Below are positions 8,818 through 16,681 of a stretch of DNA of 64,000 bases, piece after piece. Positions within the stretch are counted from its first letter, which is position 1, and each line of letters opens with the position of its first letter. The position numbers were made by a program, and so were the translations under genes. The DNA is taken from assembly GCA_964471225.1 (NCBI GenBank), contig CAYYEZ010000062.1, forward strand, positions 11,252-75,251, given 5' to 3'. The notes beneath the pieces were generated by a model. It did not search any database, was not told the DNA's origin, and was given only the letters and a program-made list of their open reading frames with translations. The DNA is from JAGVJT01 sp964471225 (GTDB taxonomy: Bacteria; Pseudomonadota; Gammaproteobacteria; Legionellales; Legionellaceae).

Positions 8818-9523
8818 ACATTTAAAAAAATCCTTTAAGGGACGCACCGTCGTCAATGACATCAGCCTGCATATTGCTCGTGGTGAGTGTGTCGGCTTAT
8901 TAGGCCCAAACGGCGCAGGAAAAACCACATGCTTTTATTTATTAGTGGGACTTCTCAAGACAGATGAAGGTGAAATTCTGCTAGATAATCAGCCCATTAC
9001 TAAAACGACGATGGATGAGCGCGCCACATTGGGTCTCGGATATTTACCACAAGAAGCGTCTGTTTTTCGAAAATTATCCGTACAAGACAATATTCTTGCG
9101 ATTTTACAATTAAGAAAAGATCTAACGCGCAGCCAACAGAAGCAACGCACAGAAGAGCTCCTCGAAGAGTTCCATCTTACTCCCATCAGAAACACACTTG
9201 GGATGCGACTTTCTGGTGGAGAACGCCGACGTGTCGAGATTGCACGCGCGCTTGCTATCAACCCGAATTTCATTCTCTTGGATGAGCCTTTTGCTGGTGT
9301 GGACCCGATTTCGGTCATCGACATAAAAAAAATCATCGAGCATTTGTGTGAATCTAACATCGGCGTACTGATTACAGACCATCATGTACGAGAAACGCTT
9401 GCTATTTGTCAGCGTGCCTATATCATGAACCAGGGTAAACACTTATGTGAAGGCACGCCCGAAACTATTTTAGCGAATCAAGAGGTACGCACAGTCTATT
9501 TGGGTGAAGAGTTCAAACTTTAA
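8798..9523 (+). CDS. lptB: LPS export ABC transporter ATPase LptB
   Basis: A 241-residue cytoplasmic ATPase of the LptB2FG LPS extractor. Walker A is GPNGAGKTT, the Q-loop is in YLPQEASVF, the signature is LSGGERRRVEIARA, Walker B is FILLDEPFAGVDP and the switch His is in ITDHHVRET. Conservation is very high. It overlaps lptA by 20 bp. In many proteobacteria rpoN follows; here the next gene is a glutaminase 50 bp away, and lptF/lptG are not in the window. Confidence 0.98.
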   Translation: MTLLSAKHLKKSFKGRTVVNDISLHIARGECVGLLGPNGAGKTTCFYLLVGLLKTDEGEILLDNQPITKTTMDERATLGLGYLPQEASVFRKLSVQDNILAILQLRKDLTRSQQKQRTEELLEEFHLTPIRNTLGMRLSGGERRRVEIARALAINPNFILLDEPFAGVDPISVIDIKKIIEHLCESNIGVLITDHHVRETLAICQRAYIMNQGKHLCEGTPETILANQEVRTVYLGEEFKL

Positions 9524-9573
9524 GAACCTGTGCTAGATTTGAAGTATAACTTATCTTTCTATATTTAATACAA

Positions 9574-10500
9574 ATGACTACAATCACTATTGAACTTCTC
9601 AAAAAAATTGTCACCAAAGCACAGCGTAACCAGGAAGGCGACACGGCCAATTATATTCCTGAGCTTGCCAATGTTAACCCCAATATCACCGCAATTGCGG
9701 TGCAACCTCTTGGTGAGCCCAGTGTTGTGTTCAGCAACACCGCGCTCCATCCAGTGACCTTACAAAGCACAGGCAAGATGGTTCCACTCATTGGATTACT
9801 AGAAGAAAATGGTCCAGAAAAAGTACTTGAATGGGTCAAGGTTGAGCCTTCTGGAGATGATTTTGCATCGATTACACAACTCGAGCAATTCGGCCCTAAA
9901 CCATCAAACCCGATGTTGAATGCCGGAGCAATTACGCTTTGCTCACACATTCCGGGTCATAGTGAGGCCGCTTTTGGTTGGCTTGATGCGTGGGTGCAAC
10001 GTTTATTTAATCAAACTCTACGCATTAACCCCATGGTTTTTGCCTCAGAAAAGGCTACAGGGGATAGAAACCGCTCGCTGGCTTATCTTTTGAAAAGTCG
10101 TAAGCATCTTGAAAAAGATGTACCTAATACACTCGATCTTTATTTCAGCTTATGCTCTTATGAAGCAACCCTCGAGCAAATGCTTTATCTTCCCACACTC
10201 TTAGCAAATAAAGGCAAAGATCCGTTCACCGATAAGCAAGTCATTTCTCTAAGCACTTGTCAAATTACGTTAGCGATTATGGCTACCTGTGGCTTATACG
10301 ATGAGACAGGCACACACATGGTGCGTACGGGCATGCCTGCAAAAAGTGGCGTGTCAGGATACACTATCGCAAGCGTACCGAACAAAGCAGGAATCGCAGT
10401 CTTAAGCCCAAGAGTCAACAAAAAAGGCAACAGTATTCGTGGAGAGATTATGCTCGAAGAGCTCTCTAAAGTGACTGGATGGCATTTTGCAAATCCTTAG
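9574..10500 (+). CDS. glsA: Glutaminase (serine-dependent beta-lactamase-like fold)
   Basis: Hydrolyses L-glutamine to glutamate and ammonia. The 308-residue sequence shows the family landmarks: YIPELANV near the N-terminus, the catalytic S-x-x-K as Ser65-Thr-Gly-Lys68, NPMLNAGAI, and a late SGVSGYTI segment. These match the S66/K69 arrangement of E. coli glutaminases. The start is the only reasonable ATG, yet no Shine-Dalgarno precedes it (TATATTTAATACAA). Together with the serine dehydratase 37 bp downstream it suggests catabolism of two host-available amino acids; cotranscription is likely but not shown. Confidence 0.96.
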   Translation: MTTITIELLKKIVTKAQRNQEGDTANYIPELANVNPNITAIAVQPLGEPSVVFSNTALHPVTLQSTGKMVPLIGLLEENGPEKVLEWVKVEPSGDDFASITQLEQFGPKPSNPMLNAGAITLCSHIPGHSEAAFGWLDAWVQRLFNQTLRINPMVFASEKATGDRNRSLAYLLKSRKHLEKDVPNTLDLYFSLCSYEATLEQMLYLPTLLANKGKDPFTDKQVISLSTCQITLAIMATCGLYDETGTHMVRTGMPAKSGVSGYTIASVPNKAGIAVLSPRVNKKGNSIRGEIMLEELSKVTGWHFANP

Positions 10501-10530
10501 GGTATGATTCGTGACGACCATCCTTTAAGG
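10495..10530 (+). promoter_or_regulatory. Possible hairpin covering the sdaA ribosome-binding site
   Basis: CCTTA at 10495-10499 can pair with TAAGG at 10526-10530, the sdaA Shine-Dalgarno, with further GG/CC and ATG/CAT pairs inside. The stem is imperfect. It may only reflect chance, but it spans the whole glsA-sdaA gap. Confidence 0.25.
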
Positions 10531-10537
10531 TAAAACA

Positions 10538-11914
10538 ATGAACATTAGCCTATTTGACTTATTCTCTATCGGCATTGGACCTTCAAGCTCACATACAGTA
10601 GGCCCGATGCTCGCTGCACATGCTTTCATTGAGAAGTTAGAAAAAGAAAATGTGTTTGAAAAAACAGCTCGTATTCAAGTCAAGGTCTATGGTTCACTTG
10701 CATTAACCGGTAAAGGGCATGCCACTGATAAAGCGATTTTAAATGGCCTCGAAGGACAACTTCCTGACACAGTCGCACCCGAATCCATGGGACCTCGGAT
10801 GGCGCATATTTTAAAAACACGCACATTATGCTTAGCGGGTAAAAAAAATATTCCTTTCAATGAAGAGCATGATTTTCCGTTTTTACAAAAAGAATTATTA
10901 CCAAAGCATACCAATGGCATGCACTTTCATGCCTTTGATGCAGAAAATACAAGCTTATGCTCGCAAATTTATTACTCAATTGGCGGTGGTTTTATTGTCA
11001 CAGATGAAGAGTTTTCCTCATCGAATGAAAACACATCCCCTCTCCCTTTTCCTTTTGACACAGCCGACGAGCTTTTAAGCGCATGTCGCAAACATCATCT
11101 CACCATTGCCGAACTCATGCAAAAAAATGAGCTGACTTGGCGTAGCTTAAGTGAAATTGAAACAGGTATTTTAGGCATCGCAGGCGTCATGAATACTTGC
11201 ATTGATAACGGCTGCCAGCATGAAGGCATCCTTCCTGGCGGACTCAATGTAAAACGCCGAGCGCCTGATTTGTATCGTAAACTCAATAATAAAGGAGGCG
11301 TATGTAGTATTTACGAAGACTCTGACGTCATGAATCGCCTGAATCTCTATGCGATGGCTGTGAATGAAGAAAATGCAGCAGGTGGACGCATTGTCACAGC
11401 CCCAACAAACGGTGCCGCAGGCATTATTCCTGCCGTATTGCGTTACGCGGAAGACGCGCACAAAAAAAATCAAAATGAAGATATCTTTACTTATTTTTTG
11501 ACTGCAGCCGCCATCGGTATTCTCTATAAAAAAGGTGCATCTATTTCTGGTGCTGAAGTAGGCTGCCAGGGCGAGGTGGGTGTGGCATCGAGTATGGCTG
11601 CAGCAGGCCTAACCGCGATACTGGGTGGAACAATCGAGCAAATCGAAAATGCTGCTGAAATTGCAATGGAGCACCATCTGGGCATGACCTGTGATCCGGT
11701 CATGGGGTTGGTACAGATTCCATGCATTGAACGCAACGCCATGGGTGCGGTCAAGGCCGTGAACGCCTGTCGCATGGCCCTCATCGGAGATGGTCAACAT
11801 CACATCTCTCTCGACAAAGTCATCCGCACCATGAAACAAACCGGAAAAGACATGCAAACCATCTATAAAGAAACATCTTTAGGCGGACTTGCTGTGAATC
11901 TTGTCGAGTGCTGA
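10538..11914 (+). CDS. sdaA: L-serine dehydratase (iron-sulfur type, single chain)
   Basis: Deaminates L-serine to pyruvate using a 4Fe-4S cluster. The 458 residues include the N-terminal beta domain (GIGPSSSHTVGPM) and the alpha catalytic domain. The three cluster cysteines fall at Cys343, Cys385 and Cys396, the same positions as in E. coli SdaA, so the enzyme should be functional. TAAGG lies 7 bases before the ATG. The CCTTA at the end of glsA can pair with this TAAGG, so ribosome access could be modulated by a weak hairpin (10495-10530). It supplies pyruvate to the TCA enzymes encoded at 42-51 kb. Confidence 0.97.
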   Translation: MNISLFDLFSIGIGPSSSHTVGPMLAAHAFIEKLEKENVFEKTARIQVKVYGSLALTGKGHATDKAILNGLEGQLPDTVAPESMGPRMAHILKTRTLCLAGKKNIPFNEEHDFPFLQKELLPKHTNGMHFHAFDAENTSLCSQIYYSIGGGFIVTDEEFSSSNENTSPLPFPFDTADELLSACRKHHLTIAELMQKNELTWRSLSEIETGILGIAGVMNTCIDNGCQHEGILPGGLNVKRRAPDLYRKLNNKGGVCSIYEDSDVMNRLNLYAMAVNEENAAGGRIVTAPTNGAAGIIPAVLRYAEDAHKKNQNEDIFTYFLTAAAIGILYKKGASISGAEVGCQGEVGVASSMAAAGLTAILGGTIEQIENAAEIAMEHHLGMTCDPVMGLVQIPCIERNAMGAVKAVNACRMALIGDGQHHISLDKVIRTMKQTGKDMQTIYKETSLGGLAVNLVEC

Positions 11915-12160
11915 TGCATCAATTAAGAAAAATCGATCACTCCTGAAGTAAGACCTGAGCGTAGCCAACGATCTGAACTTGATTGGAGTTGAACCGATTT
12001 TAGGGCATAACTAGAGTTGCAAAAAACTCAAAAAGATCATATTCAAATCAAAAAGAAAAAATAATTCTCTAAAATAGTCTAAAATCAAGATATAGGAGCT
12101 CCTGTAGGCGATGGTATCTTGAGCCCGTCATGGAGCCACGGCTTGTTTTGGAGAACAGAC

Positions 12161-14095
12161 ATGTGGAAAAAAAGAGAAGAGCTAGATGAAGTAATCAAGA
12201 CAGAGGAGATAAATGCAAAGGTCTTCCGTCACATAGGCCCAGAGATTAGTAAGATAACGGACAGAGAACAGCTAGAAACACTTTTGAAATGGGATTTAAA
12301 AAAGCTTGAAGAAAATATTCGTAGACTCGGAATTCCCGATGGAACAGTGTTAACAAACGATGAAATGCAATACATTTGGTACGCAATTCATGATGCTGCA
12401 TTGGCAAACGACATGCTAGCATCCTCACTCCCCACGCCTCCATTGACTCCACCTCCGGAGATTGAAGCAAATGCAACGACGACAGAAATATTGTCTCAGC
12501 AATACGAAACTCTGAACGAAGCTGAAAGAATGAACTTTAGAGAAGTTCTCTTTACTAACGGGTCGAATCCAGAATTAGCCACACGACAGTCATTTAGCTC
12601 ACTGAAACGACTATTGCAAAGTTTACTCATCCTCGTTGGAAGAGGCAATGGGGATGCGGTACGCATTTTACCCCAGGTTCAAGAATCGATTACTAAACAA
12701 ATATTAGGAGTTGAATATAGCTCATTAAACGGCAACGATCAGGTCAATCAAGAGTTAAGATCTCTTTTTAGAAATGCTCTAATCAACTTGTCAGAAGAAG
12801 AGAGAACCAATTTACTTGAAAGCCAAGGCGCAGAATCGCTGCTGGCTTTGTCAGATGACTTAAGAAGCGTGATCAGTCATAAAGATACAGCGCGTCTGGG
12901 AGAAGAGGACGGACCAGGACTTCTTACACAAAAAAAGATAGACAACTACACTGCTATATTAGAAATAGCTGAGGCATCACTTGACAAGATAATTCAAGCC
13001 GAAATTTCAGAACGAGAGGATGAAGATTTAGATGAAGGGGTTTTCAAAGAGATACCTCTAGATGATGAAAACGTGCATCGATCTAGCCTACCACTTCCTG
13101 GCTACATAGAAGTAAAAAAAGCTGAAATCATAGAGTCAAACAAAAAGCTTCAAGCTGATATAGCGAAGCTTCCCGTTTCTTCAAAAAACAAAAAGTTGAT
13201 TTTAGATCACATGATAGCTCTAAAAGCAAACTTAGCGGTACTAGAAGCAAAAGCTGAGGCTGGAACTATCACTGAACAAGAAAAAGCGGTTTACGACAAA
13301 GGTGCAAGCTTGCTTTCTAAATTTGACAGCTGCATTCGAGATAAAGAATTCTCTGGTACACTAAAAAATCCTAAAGTGTGTAACGAGTTTGTGAAGATGC
13401 TAGAAAGTGCTGCGGAATTATCCAAAGATCCGCAAAATCCAAACGCAAAAGCGGTTGCACAGCTGATCGAAACGACAAAAAAAGATCAAAAAAGCTTTAC
13501 GCCCCGGCAAGATGCTGCATGGAAGGCTTTAAAAATAGCAGCAGTAATTTTTCTTAAGGTAGTTGTAGCGTGCGCCATCCTAGCACTCGTTGCTGCGGCG
13601 ATATATTTTACTGCCGGTGCAGCAATACCTCTCGTATCAGCATTATTGGCACCTGCGGCATCAATGATAGGAGGAATCGGAAGTACTATCGTTGCTACTG
13701 GCGCCACTGCAGCCGCAGCCACCGCCACGGTCGCAACGACCGCCGCTGCGACTACAGCTGCGACTGCAACAGCGGCAGCTGCGACCGTAACAGCGACAGC
13801 GACGACAACCGCTGCCACAGCAGCAACACTCGCCGCAGCACACCCTATCATAGCTGGCGCAACTCTTGGTGTAGGCGCTGGTGGCTCAGTACTTGGTACA
13901 ACAGTTGCCGTCACTCGAAAAATTGAGAGAGGAGCCGCAACAGAAAGAACTATTCGGGATATGAAAAAAGATCTTGAAGACACTTTAAAACCATATATAG
14001 CTGCTGCTAAAGAAGCAAAAACAGCTACTGATCCTGCAGCCAGTAGAAAAGAAGATGGAGATGAGGCTACTCCAACTACCCTGAGCCGTAGATAA
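12161..14095 (+). CDS. Hypothetical effector-like protein with helical N-terminus and Ala/Thr-rich membrane region
   Basis: A 644-residue orphan. The ATG at 12161 has a GGAG 9 bases upstream; the open frame extends 14 codons further to a TTG without such support. Residues 1-450 are charged and helical (many Glu, Lys, Leu), probably with coiled-coil segments, including an acidic EREDEDLDEG patch near residue 290. Residues about 457-482 form a hydrophobic segment (FLKVVVACAILALVAAAIYF), followed by an extraordinary stretch of roughly 60 residues of almost only Ala and Thr with some Val (about 505-565). A Gly-rich hydrophobic segment and a charged tail follow. No enzymatic motif is visible. This layout resembles membrane-inserting Dot/Icm substrates, which is inference only. 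The gene stands alone between sdaA and the rpsU operon. Confidence 0.85.
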   Translation: MWKKREELDEVIKTEEINAKVFRHIGPEISKITDREQLETLLKWDLKKLEENIRRLGIPDGTVLTNDEMQYIWYAIHDAALANDMLASSLPTPPLTPPPEIEANATTTEILSQQYETLNEAERMNFREVLFTNGSNPELATRQSFSSLKRLLQSLLILVGRGNGDAVRILPQVQESITKQILGVEYSSLNGNDQVNQELRSLFRNALINLSEEERTNLLESQGAESLLALSDDLRSVISHKDTARLGEEDGPGLLTQKKIDNYTAILEIAEASLDKIIQAEISEREDEDLDEGVFKEIPLDDENVHRSSLPLPGYIEVKKAEIIESNKKLQADIAKLPVSSKNKKLILDHMIALKANLAVLEAKAEAGTITEQEKAVYDKGASLLSKFDSCIRDKEFSGTLKNPKVCNEFVKMLESAAELSKDPQNPNAKAVAQLIETTKKDQKSFTPRQDAAWKALKIAAVIFLKVVVACAILALVAAAIYFTAGAAIPLVSALLAPAASMIGGIGSTIVATGATAAAATATVATTAAATTAATATAAAATVTATATTTAATAATLAAAHPIIAGATLGVGAGGSVLGTTVAVTRKIERGAATERTIRDMKKDLEDTLKPYIAAAKEAKTATDPAASRKEDGDEATPTTLSRR

Positions 14096-14123
14096 CGAAA
14101 ATTAAACAATCACTGAGAATCAC

Positions 14124-14152
14124 TTGACTAAACAGTTGGAGATCACTAAAAT
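14124..14152 (+). promoter_or_regulatory. Sigma-70 promoter of the rpsU-yqeY-dnaG-rpoD operon
   Basis: TTGACT (-35, 14124-14129) and TAAAAT (-10, 14147-14152) are separated by exactly 17 bases and lie 44 bases before the rpsU ATG. Five of six bases match consensus in each box. An imperfect inverted repeat (14130-14143 with 14151-14165) covers the spacer and the -10. Confidence 0.7.
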
Positions 14153-14165
14153 CTTCAACCTGTTT
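14130..14165. repeat. Imperfect inverted repeat overlapping the rpsU promoter -10
   Basis: The left arm AAACAGTTGGAGAT (14130-14143) pairs with the right arm ATCTTCAACCTGTTT (14151-14165) except for one bulge and one mismatch; the loop is 7 bases. It could be an operator or the terminator of the preceding gene, although the T-rich tail (14169-14185) is not a clean T-run. Confidence 0.5.
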
Positions 14166-14195
14166 GGTCTAATTTAAATTTTTGAGGGTTACTGA

Positions 14196-14423
14196 ATGCC
14201 AAGTGTTCGCGTGAAAGAAGGCGAAAATCCTGAGTATGCACTGCGTCGTTTTAAGCGCTCTTGCGAAAAAGCAGGTCTTTTAACTGAGCTTCGACGTCGT
14301 GAATTTTACGAAAAGCCTACTGCTGAGCGTAAACGCAAGCAAGCCGCTGCTGTAAAACGTCACTTGAAAAAAATTTCTCGTGATGTTGTAATGAGCAAGT
14401 CTTGTAAAAGACGCCGTAAATAA
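14196..14423 (+). CDS. rpsU: 30S ribosomal protein S21
   Basis: A 75-residue, highly basic small-subunit protein that helps the 30S subunit to base-pair with mRNA leaders during initiation. The conserved segment runs from PSVRVKEGENPEYALRRFKR to the Lys/Arg-rich tail ending CKRRRK (residues are quoted in part). GAGGG lies 8 bases before the ATG. It is the first gene of the macromolecular-synthesis operon that also encodes primase and the primary sigma factor; the promoter is at 14124-14152. Confidence 0.98.
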   Translation: MPSVRVKEGENPEYALRRFKRSCEKAGLLTELRRREFYEKPTAERKRKQAAAVKRHLKKISRDVVMSKSCKRRRK

Positions 14424-14441
14424 CTAAGTTTAGAATTTCTC

Positions 14442-14897
14442 ATGACTCAAAAAGAACGGTTGCAACAAGACATTAAAGAAGCCATGCGCGCCAGAGACAA
14501 GCAAAAACTCGACGTGCTTCGCCTTATTTCTGCAGCCGTTAAGCAAATTGAAGTTGATGAGCGTATTGTCGTGGATGACGCGAGGCTCCTAGCTATTTTG
14601 GACAAAATGGCCAAACAACGCCAGGAGTCTATCAGCCACTATCAAGCCGCACATCGGAATGATTTAGTAGCACAAGAAAATTTTGAGCTTGAAATTATTC
14701 AAAACTATCTACCTGCCCCCTTATCTGAAACAGAAATCATGGCCATCATCGATGCAGCTTTTGCTTCGATTTCTGTCAGCCAGCCGAGTGACATGAGCAA
14801 AATTATGGCGCACATCAAACCACATCTACAAGGACGTGCGGAGATGAGCAAGGTAAGCCAGTGGGTGAAAGATAAACTTATTCACCTCTTGGGGTAA
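14442..14897 (+). CDS. yqeY: GatB/YqeY domain protein
   Basis: A 151-residue protein of the YqeY family, related to the tRNA-binding tail domain of the amidotransferase subunit GatB. Its function as a free-standing protein is not settled; a role in charged-tRNA handling has been suggested. Family features include the N-terminal KERLQQDIKEAMRARDK helix, LDVLRLISAAVKQIEVDER, and the C-terminal MSKIMAHIKPHLQGRAEMSKV segment. It sits between rpsU (18 bp gap) and dnaG (3 bp gap), as in many Gram-negative bacteria. The Shine-Dalgarno is poor, so it may be read through coupling to rpsU. Confidence 0.95.
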   Translation: MTQKERLQQDIKEAMRARDKQKLDVLRLISAAVKQIEVDERIVVDDARLLAILDKMAKQRQESISHYQAAHRNDLVAQENFELEIIQNYLPAPLSETEIMAIIDAAFASISVSQPSDMSKIMAHIKPHLQGRAEMSKVSQWVKDKLIHLLG

Positions 14898-14900
14898 ACC

Positions 14901-16640
14901 GTGGGACTTATCCCCCGCCCCTTTATCGACGAGCTGTTGGGTCAAACCGATATTGTTGCTTTTATCGATGGATTTATCCCTTTAAAAAAACAGGGCAATA
15001 GTTTTGTTGCTTGCTGCCCTTTTCATCACGAAAAAACGCCCTCATTTAATGTCGTCGCAAAAAAACAATTTTATCATTGCTTCGGCTGTGGTGTCAGTGG
15101 AAATGCTATTAGTTTCGCGATGGAGTACTTACATCAAAGCTTTACTGAAGCCGTAGAAACACTAGCATTGCGAGCCGGCCTGCAAGTTCCCCGAGAAACG
15201 AACCCCCAGAAACAAGCCCAAGTTAATCTTTATCAACTCCTCGCTTACGTTGCGTTATTTTATCAAAAAACACTCACACTCGGTGAACAACCTGCACTGA
15301 CGTATCTTAAAACACGAGGTGTCGAGGGAGAGGTGCTGGCTCGATACCAGCTCGGCTATGCCCCTTCAGGTTGGCACGTACTAACCCAAACCAAAGCGTT
15401 TCGAGCACATCAAGAAGCCTTATTCACAACGGGGATGCTTATCCAAAAAGAAGGCCAAAACAGTTACTATGATCGCTACCGTCATCGATTAATGTTTCCT
15501 ATCCATGATAAAAAGGGTCGTATCATTGGTTTTGGTGGACGAGCATTACAAAAAGATGACAAACCCAAATATCTGAACTCACCAGAAACACCCATTTTTC
15601 ACAAAAATAGAGAGTTATATGGGTTATATCAGGTTCTACAACACACACCTCGCCCAGAAAAAATTATTGTCGTCGAGGGGTATATGGATGTCATCGCTCT
15701 CGCACAATATGGTATTTCAAATGCGGTGGCCACCCTAGGTACTGCAACAAGCGTTTTTCACATACAATTGCTCTCTCAGTATACAGGACACATCGTCTTT
15801 TGTTTTGATGGAGATCATGCCGGCCAACAAGCAGCGCAAAAAGCTTTAGAAAGTTTATTGCCTGCCCTTGACAGCACATTGACCGCGTCTTTTATTTTTC
15901 TGCCCGAAGAGCACGACCCTGATAGCTATATCCGTGAGGAAGGGCAAGCAGGCTTTCAAAAACTGATTGAAAACGCACGCCCATTGCATTCGTATTTACT
16001 CACCGTCATGGCATATGGCGTAGATACGTCATCAGTTCAAGGCAAAAATCAACTGATGCACCAAGCCAAACCTTGGCTTGAAAAGATCCCAGAAAGTCCT
16101 TTTAAGTCCTTGATCATACGCGAACTTGCCCTACATACGCATCTTGATGCGGATCATCTCACCCAGCTACTTAGTTCATCTCCATTACCAACATCCCTCG
16201 CACCACAAACCATTAAACGCACACCAGCACGCATTGCTGTGGCGCTTTTGCTGCAACACCCACAGACATATCTTACTCTCGCGACACAATATCCTGCGAT
16301 GAATTTTCAAGCGCATCCGCTGATTGTACAGCTGATGGAAACGATTTGCGCTGAACCGCATCTCTCAACGGCAGCACTCATTGAGCGATTCCGAGACTCA
16401 TCTTCATTTGATGTGATTCGAAAACTAGCAAGCCTTGAAACTTTTGTGTCAGAGGAAACACTGATTCAAGAGCTACACGACACATTAGCGTTTTTAACAA
16501 AAAAAAACCAAGAGAGCGAAATTCAAACGCTATTAAAACGCTCGAAAGAGCAGGGTCTAACTGAAGAAGAGCGTCAAAAATTACAACATCTCGTTAAACA
16601 AAAAAAAAGAACTAGTATGTTGAGTCAAGGCAGTTTATAA
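14901..16640 (+). CDS. dnaG: DNA primase DnaG
   Basis: Synthesises RNA primers at the replication fork. The 579 residues show the CHC2 zinc-binding domain (Cys39, His42 or His43, Cys60, Cys63), the RNA-polymerase domain with a Toprim fold (VVEGYMDVIAL and FCFDGDHAG), and a C-terminal region that should bind the DnaB helicase. The start is GTG at 14901, preceded by GGGG in the yqeY tail, 3 bp after the yqeY stop. No ATG nearby would keep the conserved IPRPFIDELL start, so the GTG is well supported. Confidence 0.97.
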   Translation: MGLIPRPFIDELLGQTDIVAFIDGFIPLKKQGNSFVACCPFHHEKTPSFNVVAKKQFYHCFGCGVSGNAISFAMEYLHQSFTEAVETLALRAGLQVPRETNPQKQAQVNLYQLLAYVALFYQKTLTLGEQPALTYLKTRGVEGEVLARYQLGYAPSGWHVLTQTKAFRAHQEALFTTGMLIQKEGQNSYYDRYRHRLMFPIHDKKGRIIGFGGRALQKDDKPKYLNSPETPIFHKNRELYGLYQVLQHTPRPEKIIVVEGYMDVIALAQYGISNAVATLGTATSVFHIQLLSQYTGHIVFCFDGDHAGQQAAQKALESLLPALDSTLTASFIFLPEEHDPDSYIREEGQAGFQKLIENARPLHSYLLTVMAYGVDTSSVQGKNQLMHQAKPWLEKIPESPFKSLIIRELALHTHLDADHLTQLLSSSPLPTSLAPQTIKRTPARIAVALLLQHPQTYLTLATQYPAMNFQAHPLIVQLMETICAEPHLSTAALIERFRDSSSFDVIRKLASLETFVSEETLIQELHDTLAFLTKKNQESEIQTLLKRSKEQGLTEEERQKLQHLVKQKKRTSMLSQGSL

Positions 16641-16681
16641 TTGGCCATTTTTACCGCCCATTTTTCATTTAGACTATACGT

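Noticed and set aside
11915..12160. Promoter TTGCAA (12017-12022) / TATTCA (12040-12045) with 17-base spacing before the 644-residue gene
   Set aside because: Only four of six matches in each box; AT-rich DNA gives such pairs by chance, so it is not listed as a feature. The rest of this 246-bp gap shows nothing clear.
13570..13926. Cys/Arg/Ser-rich open frames on both strands inside the Ala/Thr-rich region (for example 13570-13926 plus, 13661-13843 minus, 13486-14109 minus)
   Set aside because: They are by-products of the GC-rich Ala/Thr codons of the 644-residue protein read in other frames; no ribosome sites and no sensible protein composition.
14124..14165. LexA box in the rpsU operon promoter
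   Set aside because: The inverted repeat does not fit CTG-N10-CAG, so I do not call SOS control.
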